Assembly: GCF_040054535.1 (NCBI RefSeq)
Contig: NC_090779.1
Coordinates: 24,172,501-24,236,500, forward strand
Direction: 5' to 3'
Origin: Antennarius striatus
Taxonomy: Eukaryota; Chordata; Actinopteri; Lophiiformes; Antennariidae
DNA length: 64,000 nt
The notes below the pieces were generated by a model, which saw only the letters and a program-made list of their open reading frames with translations, searched no databases and had not been told where the DNA came from. The position numbers and the translations under genes are program-made. This document shows, one piece after another, positions 1 to 13,200 of this stretch (position 1 is the first letter of the stretch; each line of letters opens with the position of its first letter).

Positions 1-1741
1 CGCGAGAGCATAAGTCAGAATGTCTAAAAAATAAACAAGTCAAAAGTGTGCTTTGACCAAAACTACATTTCCCACAATGCAGTAATTAAGCTAATTTTAA
101 CTTTGACAAAAGCATTGTGAACAAAGTTAACGTCTGGACTTGTGTCTGATGTTATTTTTCTTTATTCTCTTGGATAGTTTGATCCTTGATTGATGGAGTA
201 AAAGGATTTATGTTATAACAGAACAACAAGTAAAAATTGAGTTACATTTAGTTACATTTGTAAGTTACATCTGGCCCTTTGAGGACAGCCGTTATGCTGA
301 TATGTCCCTCGGTGAAAATGAGTTTGACACCCCTGATCTAAAGTAAAAAAGGACGACATGCTGTGGCGACCCCTCACGTGACAAAACCCCAAAGTGGGTT
401 AACCTTACTGTTAATCTACAGAGACACGACCAACCCCCGTCAACAACAACATGGAGACAGCGGCGAAGAAAAATTATTTCAGATTTGGTCGTAACAATCT
501 TTCTGTGTTATTGTCGACTATTTTCAGACGTCATAAAAAAATGACCCAAATCACTGAAAGCATGTAAAACGTGCTTCTGATTTTTTTTTTAAAAGGATAC
601 AAATAAAAAGCCATAATGAAAGTTAAATTGGATTTACTGCCCTAGGGGCGGCCCTGAATGCGGCGTTTATATTCCGACACGTGGAATAAGCTGCAGCGGC
701 GATACGCTGATCTCACCGGCTGTAAAGACCGAGCTGCGTGGTTTATAGGTAGAACCCGGGAACACGCTGCACAATCACGTTTTGTCTCGCTGCATTCCAA
801 ACGTCTACTTTCAGACAGATGCGGACGAGTTGCGACCGCATCCACCCGTCGAGCCATGACATCACTTTCCGAGTGAGAAACACGGCAAGGCCGACGGCAC
901 GCCGACGCTGCGATTCTCATCAGAGAAAAACCAGGATGAAATGTGTGGATTGTGGATTTTCTATGGAGTTTTCAGGAGTCTGGGAAAGCGCGAACAGCAC
1001 TTCCAGTCTGTTCCGCTGAGGAGGCGTGAGGACGGCAGTCTGCGGTGCTGACCTACATTCATGCATTCTGTTTTCCACATGAGAGGAGAATGTGCATCAG
1101 CAGATAGTATGTCTGCGGGACATAAAGGAAAGGCACTCAGGAATGTGTTTGGAGCCGGGAAGAGGGAAAGGAGGGGGTTGAATAAACATTTGATATGAAG
1201 GAAAATCTCAATTGCGGAGATGAATCAAAAATGCAAAAAGAAGGCCGTTCAGCTTTCTGTCCATTCTGTACCCAGTTCCACTTTTACAGCCTGAATTCTA
1301 GCAGCTCCATCTTGATGCTAAACTACAATAAATCTGCTTCCTCCTTCCTACTGGAGGAGCAACAAAAGCCCCGTGATACCCGACCGCTGGTCTGGAAAGT
1401 CACCAGATTTGTTTATCTCGCCCGACCAGACTGTCTAGGGTTGGTTTTTACGGCCGGTGACAGAATAATACTATTTCACAAGTGACAGCTTCCCGGCGCC
1501 GTGTTGGGAGGATATCAGCGCTCCGTAGGGATGGAGAAGGGCTGAGAGGAGGTAAAGAAAAGAAAAAAGGATGAAATAAAACTTTTAAAGGCCGATTCTT
1601 CGGGGTTTCATCAAGTTTGTTTCAGACTCTGACGTTACGTAGAAGGAAATTTAACAACTGTCTCATGAATGTATTTGCAAGCGCATGAAACTACCAAAGG
1701 ATCTTCATTGATTTGTTGTCATATCATCGTTTTTCAGCGCT

Positions 1742-1861
1742 TCTCAAACATATGAAATGGACGTTGGCTTAGTAAGAGATGAGGAGCTGACTCCCAAAAA
1801 GATCAACAAGGCCAACTTGATAATGGGACTCATCAGAAGGACGTTTGAGTTTCATGGTTGA
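1742..1861 (+). mobile_element. Decayed non-LTR retrotransposon reverse transcriptase fragment
   Basis: One frame reads through about 39 codons to a TGA and contains the segment KKINKANLIMGLIRRTF. That pattern resembles the C-terminal region of CR1/Rex1/Jockey-like reverse transcriptases, where a 'NKAN..LG.IKRTF' block is typical. The flanking sequence does not continue the domain in any frame I could follow, so this is a short dead remnant. Family assignment is from memory of the motif, not from a search. Confidence 0.45.
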
Positions 1862-2622
1862 GGAAATGTTCACTCACTCCTAGCTACATGACTTCAAGCT
1901 GGAATAGCAAAGATGGAGGCTCGACTCGAGGACGTACAGCTTTACAGACCGTAAAGGTGAAGATATGGACCTGTCTGCTCAACGAAGTGGGCAGGGTTGC
2001 TATGGCAACAGCTGCAGAATCAACTTATGGACTAGTGGTATACGAAAAGATTAATCACAAAATTCCTAAATGGGATCTGCAGAGAAAGCAGACAATAATC
2101 AATACATGGATTAACCAACGGAGAATCAATGGGTTCGATGGTTGTCTAGCCACAGCTAACAGCATCCAGCACATACAACGTTTCTATGGTTACAACAAAC
2201 CCACTACCCTAAAGCCCCCCTGAACTTTCTCATGGACATCATTGGACCGTCTGGTAAACAAAAGTCCAACACTCTTCTTTGGATGTGAGGAACTCTGGAA
2301 TCGCCGTCTTTCCATCTGAGAACAGAAGTCCCTCTTGAGGACACTAGAAGCTGTTTCCAGCTTTAATTTATCAGAACATATGTCCTCATTCATTACTTTT
2401 GTCCAAGCCAGCATCATTTGGCTCCATACACTGCAGATTCCTTTAAAGAACAAACAGCAGTTTCGAGCATCAGGAGTAATTATTCTCTGTTTGACGTCCC
2501 GGAGTGGAGGTTTCATCAAACTCCAGCAGAAAAGACAAAAACAAGTTAAGAAACTGTTTTTTTTGTGGAGATGAACTAAAATGACCCTGTTATTACACAA
2601 CCCTGTGTGTAAGTTTTGTTTG

Positions 2623-2746
<124 letters not shown>

Positions 2747-5700
2747 ACTGAATGGTTGTGTTGTCATCATGAGAGGCAGAGGAGAGGGGTTGTCTTTGTT
2801 TACCGTGGGCTTTAAAAGCCTGGACGACACTCGTGCATGAAAACGCCTTTTGCTGAGTCAGCTAATGGCCATACTGTTTACAGCAGCCAATCAGATAACA
2901 GGGACAGCGGCGCCGGCGCTCGCAAACCTGCGCCGGAATGTTTCGTCCACCTTAAATACTCTCTGTCCTTCTGTCCAACCGTGAGAGTAAAGAATGATAA
3001 TGAGACGTCGGAACAAATGTTTCCTATTCGTCGATTCTTTGTGACTTAAGGGAGGAGGAATGTTCCAAAACTGTTGTTGCACAAAACTTCATTCAACCTC
3101 TGCAAAAAAAAAAAAAAAAAACCTGTGACAGCTTTTCTTTTTTAGCACCAGGCCCAAAATAATTGTGACTTTATTCCCTTTACTTCGGCACAGATGGCGT
3201 CGTAAAGCCAGACCGGAGTCAGGCGTCAGCTCATGTCCGTTTATTATGAGGGACACGCTCAGCCATGATCTAAATGGGAAGTGTAATTAATTACCCCTGC
3301 TAATGCCCTTGTATTTACATCATAACGTCCCTGATGTGCGATCCCTTCTCGGCTCGGGTTCCTGACTTTTTCATGAACTACTTTTGTTGTCACAGTGAAA
3401 TGAAAAGTTGGACGGGACGCGGATACAAACATTTGGGATTTCCAGCCGCAGTTTTGGAACAAAACGATCAGCTTTATTACCACTTCTGAACATTTCCAAC
3501 TTCACAAAAGTTCAGCCATCTGTTCAGGAATCCGTTATGTCATCGTAAGGAAAGAAAAAAAACACACAAAAAAGCCAACATTAACCGTGACATCGCAATT
3601 TGTTTGCGTCGCTTTGCGTGGTGTTGCGATGCCCTGAAGTCCCTCGTGGTTTTCTGGTTGTGTTTCTGGTTGTTCTGTTAAATTCATTCATGCTAGTTGT
3701 TGATGTTTTGTTGTAGAACAGACCTATTATTTGCTCCATTTGCTTGTTGCCTACTATAGAGGGTCGCCTTTAGAAGCAGGGCAAATAAAAAAATTTTAAA
3801 AAACAAACGCAGACTGTTGTTAAGATGAAAGATGGAGGCAGATCAGAATGTTTGTCATCCCGGCCGGATTGATAATGCAATCCACACGCCGATGATATTC
3901 GATTTCATCTATCCTCCCAAACAAAAGATTACTGAGTATCATAACTTTGATGATTGTTTGAACACACAACATGATGAAGACCAGAGAAAGTCCAGATAAA
4001 TGCTCCTCAAGGCCGATCACAGGCGTCATGTGAGGAGGCATTGACGGATGGAAGGGAGGGATTCACACTCCAGTCCCACTAAAAAAAACACTCCTGGACA
4101 TCTTGTACCCCCTGTTCTTTTTGTGTTTCTGAGCTGTTTGAGGTTCTTTCATCATTTTCTAACATTAAAACGTCACAGCTGGTCAGCTGGTCACAACCGG
4201 TCCAACAGGAGACGATGAAAACAATAAAAACTGGAACACATGTTCAAAATTATCCGTGCAGAAAAGCTGACCTACTGACGTTTTATGACTATTTCCAGCC
4301 AACTTTTTCTTTGCATACTTTCCCGGTCCTTCCTAGGAAACTTCAAAAACTCCTAGGGGTCGATGAGGGGCGAAGGCTTCCCCCCTTCACCGCGTGAAGG
4401 GTGGGGGGGGGGGTGCTCCCTTTACAGTACTCGCACCATGCTAACAAAGTTAGATCCCAAGCTTTTCATTCCCTTATTCTCTTTCACTGGAAACAACCGG
4501 TTGCTTGACTTGTGAACAGGAATAACGAGAGCAGTGACGACAACACAGGAATGCAGATTACCGAGCCAAAACAATGAGCTGATAGGCACAAAAATGTCGC
4601 TTTGAGCGGTGCCTGGATCGAAGACGGACCCCCCCCAGCTCAGGTCAGTAACATCTCTACCGATGTTCACCTCGAAGACGCCTGTAGGCGATAAAATCAC
4701 AACACAAGCGTCCCAACTGGGTCGCTGCTCGCTACCAAAACCCAAGCCTGGCTTTGACAGACCGACGCTGGCCGACCAGCATTTCTTAACGTGTTGTGAT
4801 GCGTGTGGAATGTCGACCCACCAGCCTGCAACATGTTTGTCGAAGTCGACGCCACGAGCCGCCGCCACCGCTGGTCAGCGTAAAGGCAAAATGAATACGG
4901 TGAAGAATTAAATCCCAAAAATGTGACGTGAGCCGACCTCATGAAGCTTTTGGCAGGAACATTTCCTCCGAGCTGGGAACGACACATCCTTCGCTTTACG
5001 CTGATGGAGCCTGCATGTGGTTTTTGTAACGTGTTGCCATATGGACGAGCTAAACTCATGTCCATATTAGAAGTCTGGCTAGCGTGCTGGACGCGTTGTC
5101 AGGGGGGGGTTAGCTCATAACACTGCTGGTGTGGATCAGAGCAGATTTAAGCCGCAAAAGGGAAAAACTGACATTTACCATACTTTCACAAAATACGAAG
5201 GCAGAACAGCTCAAGTAGGGTGAATTTTATTTTGAAAAATGCACATTCGTCATGCTTTTAATTTGTAAACATCGTACTAAAGGGGCTTTAAACTGTTATT
5301 CCCGTGTCAACATGGGGACAAACGCCTCGGATCTCGTCTTACACGACATGTGATGGGATCCGACTGAACTCACACGGCAAGGCGGGTCGGTTTCACCCTT
5401 TTGTGTCCATTGAAAGCGCAAACTGGCATCTCGTAATAATGAAGCGGGTGTTGTCAGGTGCAAAATGTGCAGAACGTGACATCTGCATTACCTGCACAAA
5501 TAAATACCTGTCGTTACTGCTGTCGATGTGACAGCAACCGTACGATTAGCGTGCAAACCCAGGTTAAAAAGAAGACAGCATGCTCCATATGATAAATCAG
5601 GAGATGGCACTGTGAGATTTTAACGCTGGGGGGGGGGACCAACTGGAGCTGGCGCCGCCCTCATTCAGAGAGAAAAACCACAAAAGCCCTTTATTCTAAG

Positions 5701-8700
5701 GATCCCAATCAGATCTCTGTCCTCCGGTGCAAAACCTGCGTGAGTCATTTTAGATGGCAGCAAATCAGCCCTAGAATTAAAACACAAATAACAACCATGT
5801 GTTAGAAATTAGAAAGACCTTCATACACAGTTTCTAGTATTTAGCTGCTCCTGCTTTTGTATTAAATCATCTGTGTTGTTGGCAGCGTCACGGGGGGGAG
5901 CCCGAACGCTGATACTGGGTGAGAGGTGGGGTAAACCGGGTCACCGGTTCATCTCAGGGGCAACTGTTCACGCCTATGGGCATCAATTCACCTACAGATC
6001 ACGTGTTTGGAATCAGAAGGAGAGGACACACACACACACACACACACACACATTGCAGCTGGAAACGAGTTGGCAGCCGAGTCGTTTGCTGCAGGATGTA
6101 AACCGGGTAAATTAAACTTGAACACATAATGCCCCCGCCTCGCCACAGATTAATGAGAGGGCTGTGCTGGTGCGGCTTCACATAACGCTTCAATGTGAGG
6201 TTGGGGTTGGAGACCATTTCACCGTGAGATCATTTTCAACACACACACACACACACACACACTTCATGCCACACACTTGTTGCAGAGGGCATCAACATCT
6301 CCATGGAACGATTTGACATTTGGGGAGAGGAGAGGCGATCAAGAAATCTACGTCTGGTTTGACTCCGTCAGCATTTCAGAGCGTCTCCACACAGAAAAAA
6401 TCCTGCATGGACGCATTCCATTATCGGTGCTCGTATCCCAGCTTGATAATCAACGACAGAAGCCTGATTAAAAATGACTGGAGTCAAGGCTTTCAGCCTT
6501 TCCACTTGCTTGTTTTCTTAATTCCAATCATTTAAATATATTCCAAGCGAGCTGAAAAGCATGTAAAGATCTGAATGGAACCACCTCCAGATGGGATCAG
6601 CAGATCCAATCATGACGCATTTACGCCTGCATTAACATGCATTTATCCTCATTCGGCTGTGTATGTACTGTATGTATGTGTGTGTGTGTGTGTGTGTGTT
6701 TAAAAGCAGATGAAAATGCGATCAATAGGATCATTTTGGCCGCGGTTCAAACAACCAGAGTGAGTTCACTTTCTTCATGATTGAAACCAGCACGGATCGG
6801 ACTGATTCTGACGTGGACGGGAGTAAAAAAAAAAAAAGAGATGAAGAGAAGAAGAAGAAGGCAGATGTGAAAGAGGATGTCGAAACCAAAATGATGCTGA
6901 ACTAAAAGAGGAGAGGCTGGAGATACAACACACGGATCACACCCTGGAACATTAACCAGAACCTTCTCCACCCTAAATCCAACGCTGAGAGGCGGTGAAC
7001 ATTCCTGCAGTTCATTCCCTCACCAGGATTTTGGTTTAAAGCTCTGACAGGGGGAAAAAATCAGGCAGGGAAGAAGCAGTGAGTAGATGAAGAGGAGGAA
7101 GAGGAGAAGGAGGAATCCACTTGAAAAGGTTGACCTGGGTTCTGTGTTCTGAGTGTTGCCACAGCTGTATCTGGTTCAGCGGTGTTGTCGTGAAGCTTAA
7201 ACCAACCAGGGCAGCTGTTTCCCGCCGCGTCCAGCCTTGATGCTAAGCTAAGCTAACGGCCTCCTAGCTGGAGGTTTTTAATTACTGAACAAACATGAAA
7301 GCAGGTCTGATCCAGCAGGCAGGAAGAGACTGGACAAACACAGCTCTCCAAATGTTATGGAAGCTGATTAAAAGCGCTTTGCTAAAGCTTCGCCTGAAAA
7401 ACGGTCCAAAAGTAGCAAGAAAAATCATTCGAGTGGACGTAATATATCAGTATAATAATAATCACGTTTGGTCTGTGGGGAAGAAAAAATCAGATAAGAC
7501 ATCCCAACCCAGTCCAGAGATAACCACGAGATCAACGTTATTAAATTCAAAGAACTTTATGTTTAAGAGTTTAAAATCTAAAAAAAACAATAACAATATT
7601 ACTCAGTTTGAACTCAAAAACCACACAAAAGGCCTAGATGGAAATAAAGATCCACTAAAAACATGTCCAACCTGAAGAAACAAATAATACTACAAGACAC
7701 TAAATGAGCTTTAAGTTATAACAAACTACATACTACATAGTCATAGTTCCTTCTCAGGGCCAAAACCGACTTCTCCAACCCGTTTTATGGTGATCTGTTG
7801 AGTAGTTTTAGCGTAAAATTGGTCTAAAATGCTCCAATTTACAAAGTTTATAGGTGGAAAAAAAACTATCTTGAATCCTGGATCCAGTCCCCGATCCAAC
7901 GGGGTCGTCTCTGCTGCTTCCTCAACCCTCCGACCCAGTCGATACCGACCCCAGTGACCTTAAGTTAAGGTACCAGGACTGATGAACCTCAGTTACCCAA
8001 CAGAAAGAGATGAAATGAGGGACTTTAAAGCATTTAGTGATTGGATGACATCACAGAAACGCCGTTTGTTTATTAAAGGATAAATAAGAGTCTGAAAATA
8101 AATCAGAGACACACAAACACTCATCCTCTATTTGTCACCATGAGCTACAAATGTGTGTTGTAGTTTTCTGCTTACCCTTCCGAGATTTGTAATACTGCTC
8201 AGATGGTTTTGTTTTTCCTTACTCTTTTCTGGTTGGGGGGTGGGGGGGCTACATGCAACTATCTGCATCACAATCGGCCCCCGTCATAATGATCACCAGC
8301 TGTTTGATGGAGGCACTAAAAGTGAACCTTTCCTCCCTCCTGAACCGATTCCAACGTATTCCGGTTATTCCGTTTGAGAGCTGACGCTTCGCTGACATGG
8401 CGGTTCTGAGCGTCCCGGACCAGAATCCCATAAATCATCCGTCACAAAGACAAAGGAACATTCAAATCAGGAGTTCAGGATTCGAGTCAAGATTTAAAGC
8501 CAATTAGCTGACTGATTAAACATGATGTCACGCCTCCCTGCAGGCAGTTAAACTGTCATTAGCCGCTGCTACAGGCGAAAAAATCTGACCCGATATTTAC
8601 TCTAGAAAAACCCATAAAACATACAAACAACTGTGTTCTTGGTTCAGATGCTGAAAGCAAAGCCTGACCTCATCCATCATCCTCAGACCGGATAAACAGA

Positions 8701-9312
8701 ACAATCCTGGGAGTAAAATGTGAGCCATCAGCCGCCACTCCAGCGTGTTCACACCAGCAGACACTGTGTGTTACCCTCAACACCTGATTGGCGCCGCCGA
8801 CTATTCAGGACTTCACTCAGGTTTGGACCTGAGGACCAGAGGAGGTTGTATCATCGCTCGTGTTTGTCCAGATGTAATCTACATTTTTAAAAAATCCAGA
8901 TGGATTTATATTAAATTTTGTCTTGGGGAGTTTCTGAGGTCGATCCAGTTGGGTTTCAGCAATGGGGAAGACTGACGCCATCACCTATCCAAGATGATGC
9001 AACATCATCCGCCCAATGGTTTTCATGTATCCATGGAAACTAACACGTTTCATAGACAGTAAAAATAGATCTAAAGGAAATCAGATTGTTGTTGAGCTAA
9101 CAAACAACCAATGAGAAACACGTGAGTCTAAAAGCTCAACGAATCAGGTTCAAACGCCCGAATGATAATCGAAACTGTTGATAGACTCTTCCTTTTCTGA
9201 GTTCTAGTTGCCATGGAGATGCAGACTTTGAGTCCTTTCTAGCTCTGGAATCATTTAACGTTCAGTATTTACCATGTTTACGTCTGTCATCCGACCAATA
9301 AGGCGTTAGCGT

Positions 9313-9315
<3 letters not shown>

Positions 9316-9347
<32 letters not shown>
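9316..9347 (+). repeat. (CA)n microsatellite beside the SNX33 splice donor
   Basis: About 16 CA units. On the SNX33 (minus) strand this is a UG repeat in the pre-mRNA starting 11 nt after the last exon base. Its position is discussed in the findings. Confidence 0.95.
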
Positions 9348-9348
<1 letters not shown>

Positions 9349-9358
9349 CAGCGTTTAC

Positions 9359-10790
9359 CTTTCTGTAGATGAATGATGTCGGGGAAGTTGCAAAGCAGGC
9401 CTTGGTAGAGTGACAGCTTGTCCAGCATGTGGAAGAGGTCATACTTAGGTTGCTCCGCAAACATCTCTCCAATGTTCTCGTAGGTGCGTCCCGTGTGGGA
9501 GATGGCGTTATTCAAGGTGTCCGAGCTGTGGGGAGGGTCCAGCATGAAGGCCTGGCTGATGGACTGGAAGGAGTTCCCCAAACGCTGGAACTCCTTCCTG
9601 AACCCGCCCAGGTGTTTCCGCACCAACTCCGACGCAACATGCGTGAGCTGCATCACGCTGTCGTCCATCTTCTTGGCGAAGGACTTGAAGGTGTCGATCC
9701 GCTCCTCCACGTCCTGAAGGTCCTGGTGCTCGTTGGGGATCTGGAGGGTCAGCATGAAGTGGGCGCCCACCATCTCATCTTTTTCGGCCCGTCTCTTCCC
9801 CAGTTTCCACTGCTTGTCGTCGGCACACATCAGAAAGTGTTCGAAACCTTCGTACTGGGAGAGGACGGGGTGGCTGGTCATGTGGTTCATCCACAGGATC
9901 AGTCGTCTCTTGCGCTTCTCGATGAAGTCTTCCTCGAATCGGCCCGTGGCCTGCTTCTCAGGCAGGTGGGGCACGGAGATCACAGTGAACTTGTGCAGGA
10001 GGCGGTTGTACAGCCAGTCGAAGTGTTTGTAGCGCCGGTAGACGGGACGCCCGGTGTGGCTCGGCGTCACGCGGTACGAGATGTACGTCTTGATGCCCTT
10101 GAACTTCGTCTGTTTGGTGGGGTCTTCGATGGAGCAGGAGAACGGCTGTGGGCTCTCCTTCCATCCGGGGCCCAGCGGACCCATCTCAATGGTGTAGGAC
10201 TCGGCTATCTTGGCCATCATGGGTACGTCGCCCAACACGAACGCTTCCACCCCAGAGCGCACAAAGCTGGAGAATCTGTTCAAGTTCCTCCCCACCATGC
10301 TGCCCTTCCTGGAGCTGGAGATGCTGTCCTGGCGCTCCATGTGGGGTTTGGACCGGTAGTGCACGTTGGGGTTGTTGGACGGCGGGCTCTGATGGGCATG
10401 TCCATTGGCGCCAGGGCTTCTGGTGTGGTCGCCATCGTCCACCACCGTCGATCTGTCGTCCCAGTCGTCCCAGTCGTCGTCGTCATCGTCATAGTAACTC
10501 TGCTGCAAGTGCAGAGTGGTGTTTGGGGTGGAGGGGAAATAGGAGGAGTCATTTCCTAAAGATCCCGCTGGGCTGATGGAACAATCCGTCACGTTGGAGT
10601 TGGAGCGAGTGCGGATGATTTCCACATAGGAAGCTGGGAAGAGACCCCTCTCCCCCCGGCTGTTCTCCCCCTGGAACCAGCCGTCCACAGAGTTCTCGTC
10701 GAAGATCACCAGCTCCTCGTTCTCCTGGATGCTGATCTCCTCTTTGTTTTCGCTCAGGAAAGTGTAGAGTGCTTTGGCTCTGACTGACAT
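9359..10790 (-). CDS. SNX33: Sorting nexin 33, large 5' coding exon (partial gene)
   Basis: SNX9/18/33-family membrane-remodelling protein acting in endocytosis and actin-linked trafficking. The exon encodes 477 codons plus one base; full human SNX33 is about 574 residues. In order: an N-terminal SH3 domain (residues 1-60, with ALYTF and the GLFPASYVEI end), an acidic linker containing DDDDDDWDDWDD (about 100-113), a PX domain (about 230-340, with the RRYKHF phosphoinositide-binding motif), then the first part of the BAR domain. The exon ends at a GAAAG/GTAAAC donor; reading on would run into a CA repeat. The remaining roughly 95 residues should be in one exon beyond the left edge. The linker, and residues such as GRNLNRFS and FVRSGVEAF, fit SNX33 better than SNX18, and SNUPN as neighbour agrees. 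The ATG at 10788-10790 aligns with the SH3 start. No frameshift is seen. Confidence 0.95.
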
Positions 10791-10810
10791 CTTGATCCTA
10801 AAGAGGTCCT
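10791..10810 (-). promoter_or_regulatory. SNX33: SNX33 5' UTR with likely splice acceptor
   Basis: On the minus strand a pyrimidine-rich stretch ending in GCTTTAG lies 18 nt before the ATG. This suggests that the 5' UTR is spliced and that exon 1 is non-coding, further right. The location of that non-coding exon was not determined. Confidence 0.4.
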
Positions 10811-11813
10811 AAAGCAAAAAACTGGACGTGCACATCCTGCCTAGATGATATGGAAGCTACTGCTTTGATGGAAAACGTCTAACTCAATGAAATATTTAAA
10901 CTGATATCAGATTCCATGATGAGGGATCAGGTGTGCAGGAACGCATGATGTGAATTTAATATGACACTGTAAACACAAGAGAATCCAGCAGGTGTGTAAA
11001 ACTATTCCTTCTACTCGCCAAACCGATTTAAAATATGCCTGTGACCACTGGCATCCCAGTCCTTTGTTGTTTTAGTGTCTTAAAAGTTTAACAATAACTT
11101 TAGGCTACAAATTTCTCTACAACAAACAGCAGACTCTCCAGCTCCTTTAACCTCACAAACACAACAGGTTGAAAAACAAAACTGGTTTCGGTTCCTCCAA
11201 AAGCACCGACGGGGATTTTAATCCTCAGAGACGGAGCCAGAACTTCGCATTGTTCCTTTATCAGACACTGGATTCTCATTAAGGAGCTAAAAAAAAAATA
11301 AAAAAAAAATCCTTTATGAAAATATCTCCAAGACAAAGTGGCCTGGCGTGGAAACAGAGGGATGAGTAATGGTATCCCTTTGCAGCTTGAGCCTGGTCCG
11401 CATTCCCTCACACTGAAACTTGCTGCGTTTTCCTTGAAAACAGGTTCCGGCGCATCTTCGATCGATCCTTTAAATAAAACAAAAACATCCACAACAGCTT
11501 TCAAACCATCTCCTCCCGTGGATTATCCACACGCATCACCGGCTTGTGTTTTTTCTTTGGGTTTATTCCCGTGTGCGCTTCAAACAAAGTAACTCTTTCC
11601 GTGACGTGAGGCTCAGACAATTGGAGACAAGTTCGCCCTTTTTTCACGAGCAGCTCCTTTATTATAGTCCAATAAAAGCGGCTCAGCAGCGCCGCCAACA
11701 GGAGGAGCAGAGCACAGCCAGCAAAACAGGTCACAGGGAACACTTACGTTATTAATTCTAACGACAGTAAATACATTTTAAAAAATAAAAAAAAGATCAT
11801 TATGACATAATAT

Positions 11814-11906
<93 letters not shown>

Positions 11907-12299
11907 TAATAACTCCCAGGGGGCGCTTGGTATCATCAGAACAATGTGTTTTATTTTGATGGTACAGATTAGATGATTTTCCACGAGTCTAGAAACTGTC
12001 ATCCACATCAAAAGTACAGAAGCTGTGAAACCCAACACTGCATTTTAAAAATGTGGTTTTAAAATTTGAAGTTAAGGTCATTTAATGAAGTTTGAAAGCG
12101 CACATACTGTAATTGATAGTTATTATGCACAATAAATACAGGGTTCATAGTGTAACTTGTACTTAATAGAAGGAGAGCTTCTTCTGCAGACAAACTCAAA
12201 CAGTCTCAAGCGGACAAAAACGGATTTCATAGTTATACGTGAATCACAACGTCTTCATAGATCACCAAACCTTGAAACAATAAACTCCGGAATAGTTTT
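10811..12299. other. Intergenic gap between divergent SNX33 and SNUPN
   Basis: About 1.5 kb without a recognisable coding gene. It contains a long TAA trinucleotide tract, a CTCF-like motif at about 11911-11929 (CCCAGGGGGCGC) and presumably the SNX33 promoter and non-coding exon. An IMP3 gene, expected here from the human order as I recall it, is not present as an open frame. Confidence 0.5.
11815..11904 (+). repeat. (TAA)n microsatellite, about 30 units
   Basis: About 90 bp of perfect TAA repeat. On the minus strand it reads as a poly-Tyr open frame, which is an artefact. Confidence 0.97.
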
Positions 12300-12645
12300 T
12301 GTATTTTATTGGCCAACGAAAAGTCGTCACACTCCGCGACACGCCCATTCCACTACGTAACGCCCCCCTGACAACACTTCCTGGATTCACGTACGTAACA
12401 TAACTAAAATAACGTAACTAACCAAGATAAAAATTCACATAAATAAAAACGTGACATTTCTAATAATATTCAGTTTCGTGTCAAATCGAATCGGTTTGTT
12501 GAATAAAAATAAGCTAACCGCGAAGGCTGTGAGGACGTACGTACAGTGGGCGTGTCCTTCAGTGCGTCGCGTACGCAGACGGACGTATTTCGGTGGGAAA
12601 AATGACATCGTGACGTTTCAGATTCAGCCTCCCTGGATGTTCAAG
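12300..12645 (+). promoter_or_regulatory. SNUPN: Predicted SNUPN promoter and non-coding exon 1
   Basis: The sequence changes to CpG-rich and carries an inverted CCAAT box (ATTGG, 12308-12312) and several ACGT cores, including TGACGT near 12611. A good donor, TTCAAG/GTGCGT, follows base 12645 and would splice to the exon at 13194. The transcription start is not known. Two short upstream ATGs lie in the predicted exon (12602 and 12637). Confidence 0.5.
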
Positions 12646-13200
12646 GTGCGTATTTTACCATTTTAGGCAGAATTTTAGAAAAAAAAACTATTCTTCGCGA
12701 GTTAGTTTAGGTTTCGTAATTACAGTTAACAAACGGTGAATCACAGGATTTGAGTCATGCTAACGGCAGTATAGCTAACAGCTGGTCGGCCCACATGATG
12801 CTAGCAGACTTAGCATGATGCTAGCAGCTAAGGTAGCAGTTGTGTGGTTTGATGCAGCGGTGAGTCAATGAAGTAATCCAGTTTAGAAACCCTGTAGTTC
12901 AAAATCAGGTGATTTTTTTTAATTTTTATTTACGTGTGGGGGAGAATGAACCGACTGTCAGTTGTCAGTCCATTCATCCCTACAGTCTGGAATCTGTTCC
13001 ATAATCCCAAAGGCTTTCCTTTATTGGTCTGGTTGCATCCTTCCTTCCATGGGACAGAATGATGTGAAATGCCTGTGGTACATTATAGATCTTTATTACA
13101 TATAACACTTAGTAAACATGAGCACCATCAGGAGAGTCGGGAAAGGGAATGATGGGAATAACATCAATAACCATATCTGTATTGTTTTGACAGAGTCCTC

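Noticed and set aside
4422-5065. Overlapping 100-148 codon frames on both strands in the SNX33 intron
   Set aside because: No motif, splice context or recognisable homology; likely chance frames in a GC-richer patch.
9429-10559. 376-codon plus-strand frame
   Set aside because: It is the antisense shadow of the GC-rich SNX33 exon; the minus-strand reading has full SH3, acidic linker, PX and BAR homology.
9359-10790. SNX18 or SNX9 instead of SNX33
   Set aside because: The N-terminal and linker residues match SNX33 more closely, and SNUPN is adjacent as expected for SNX33.
11778-12038. Poly-Tyr frame on the minus strand
   Set aside because: Produced by the (TAA)n microsatellite.
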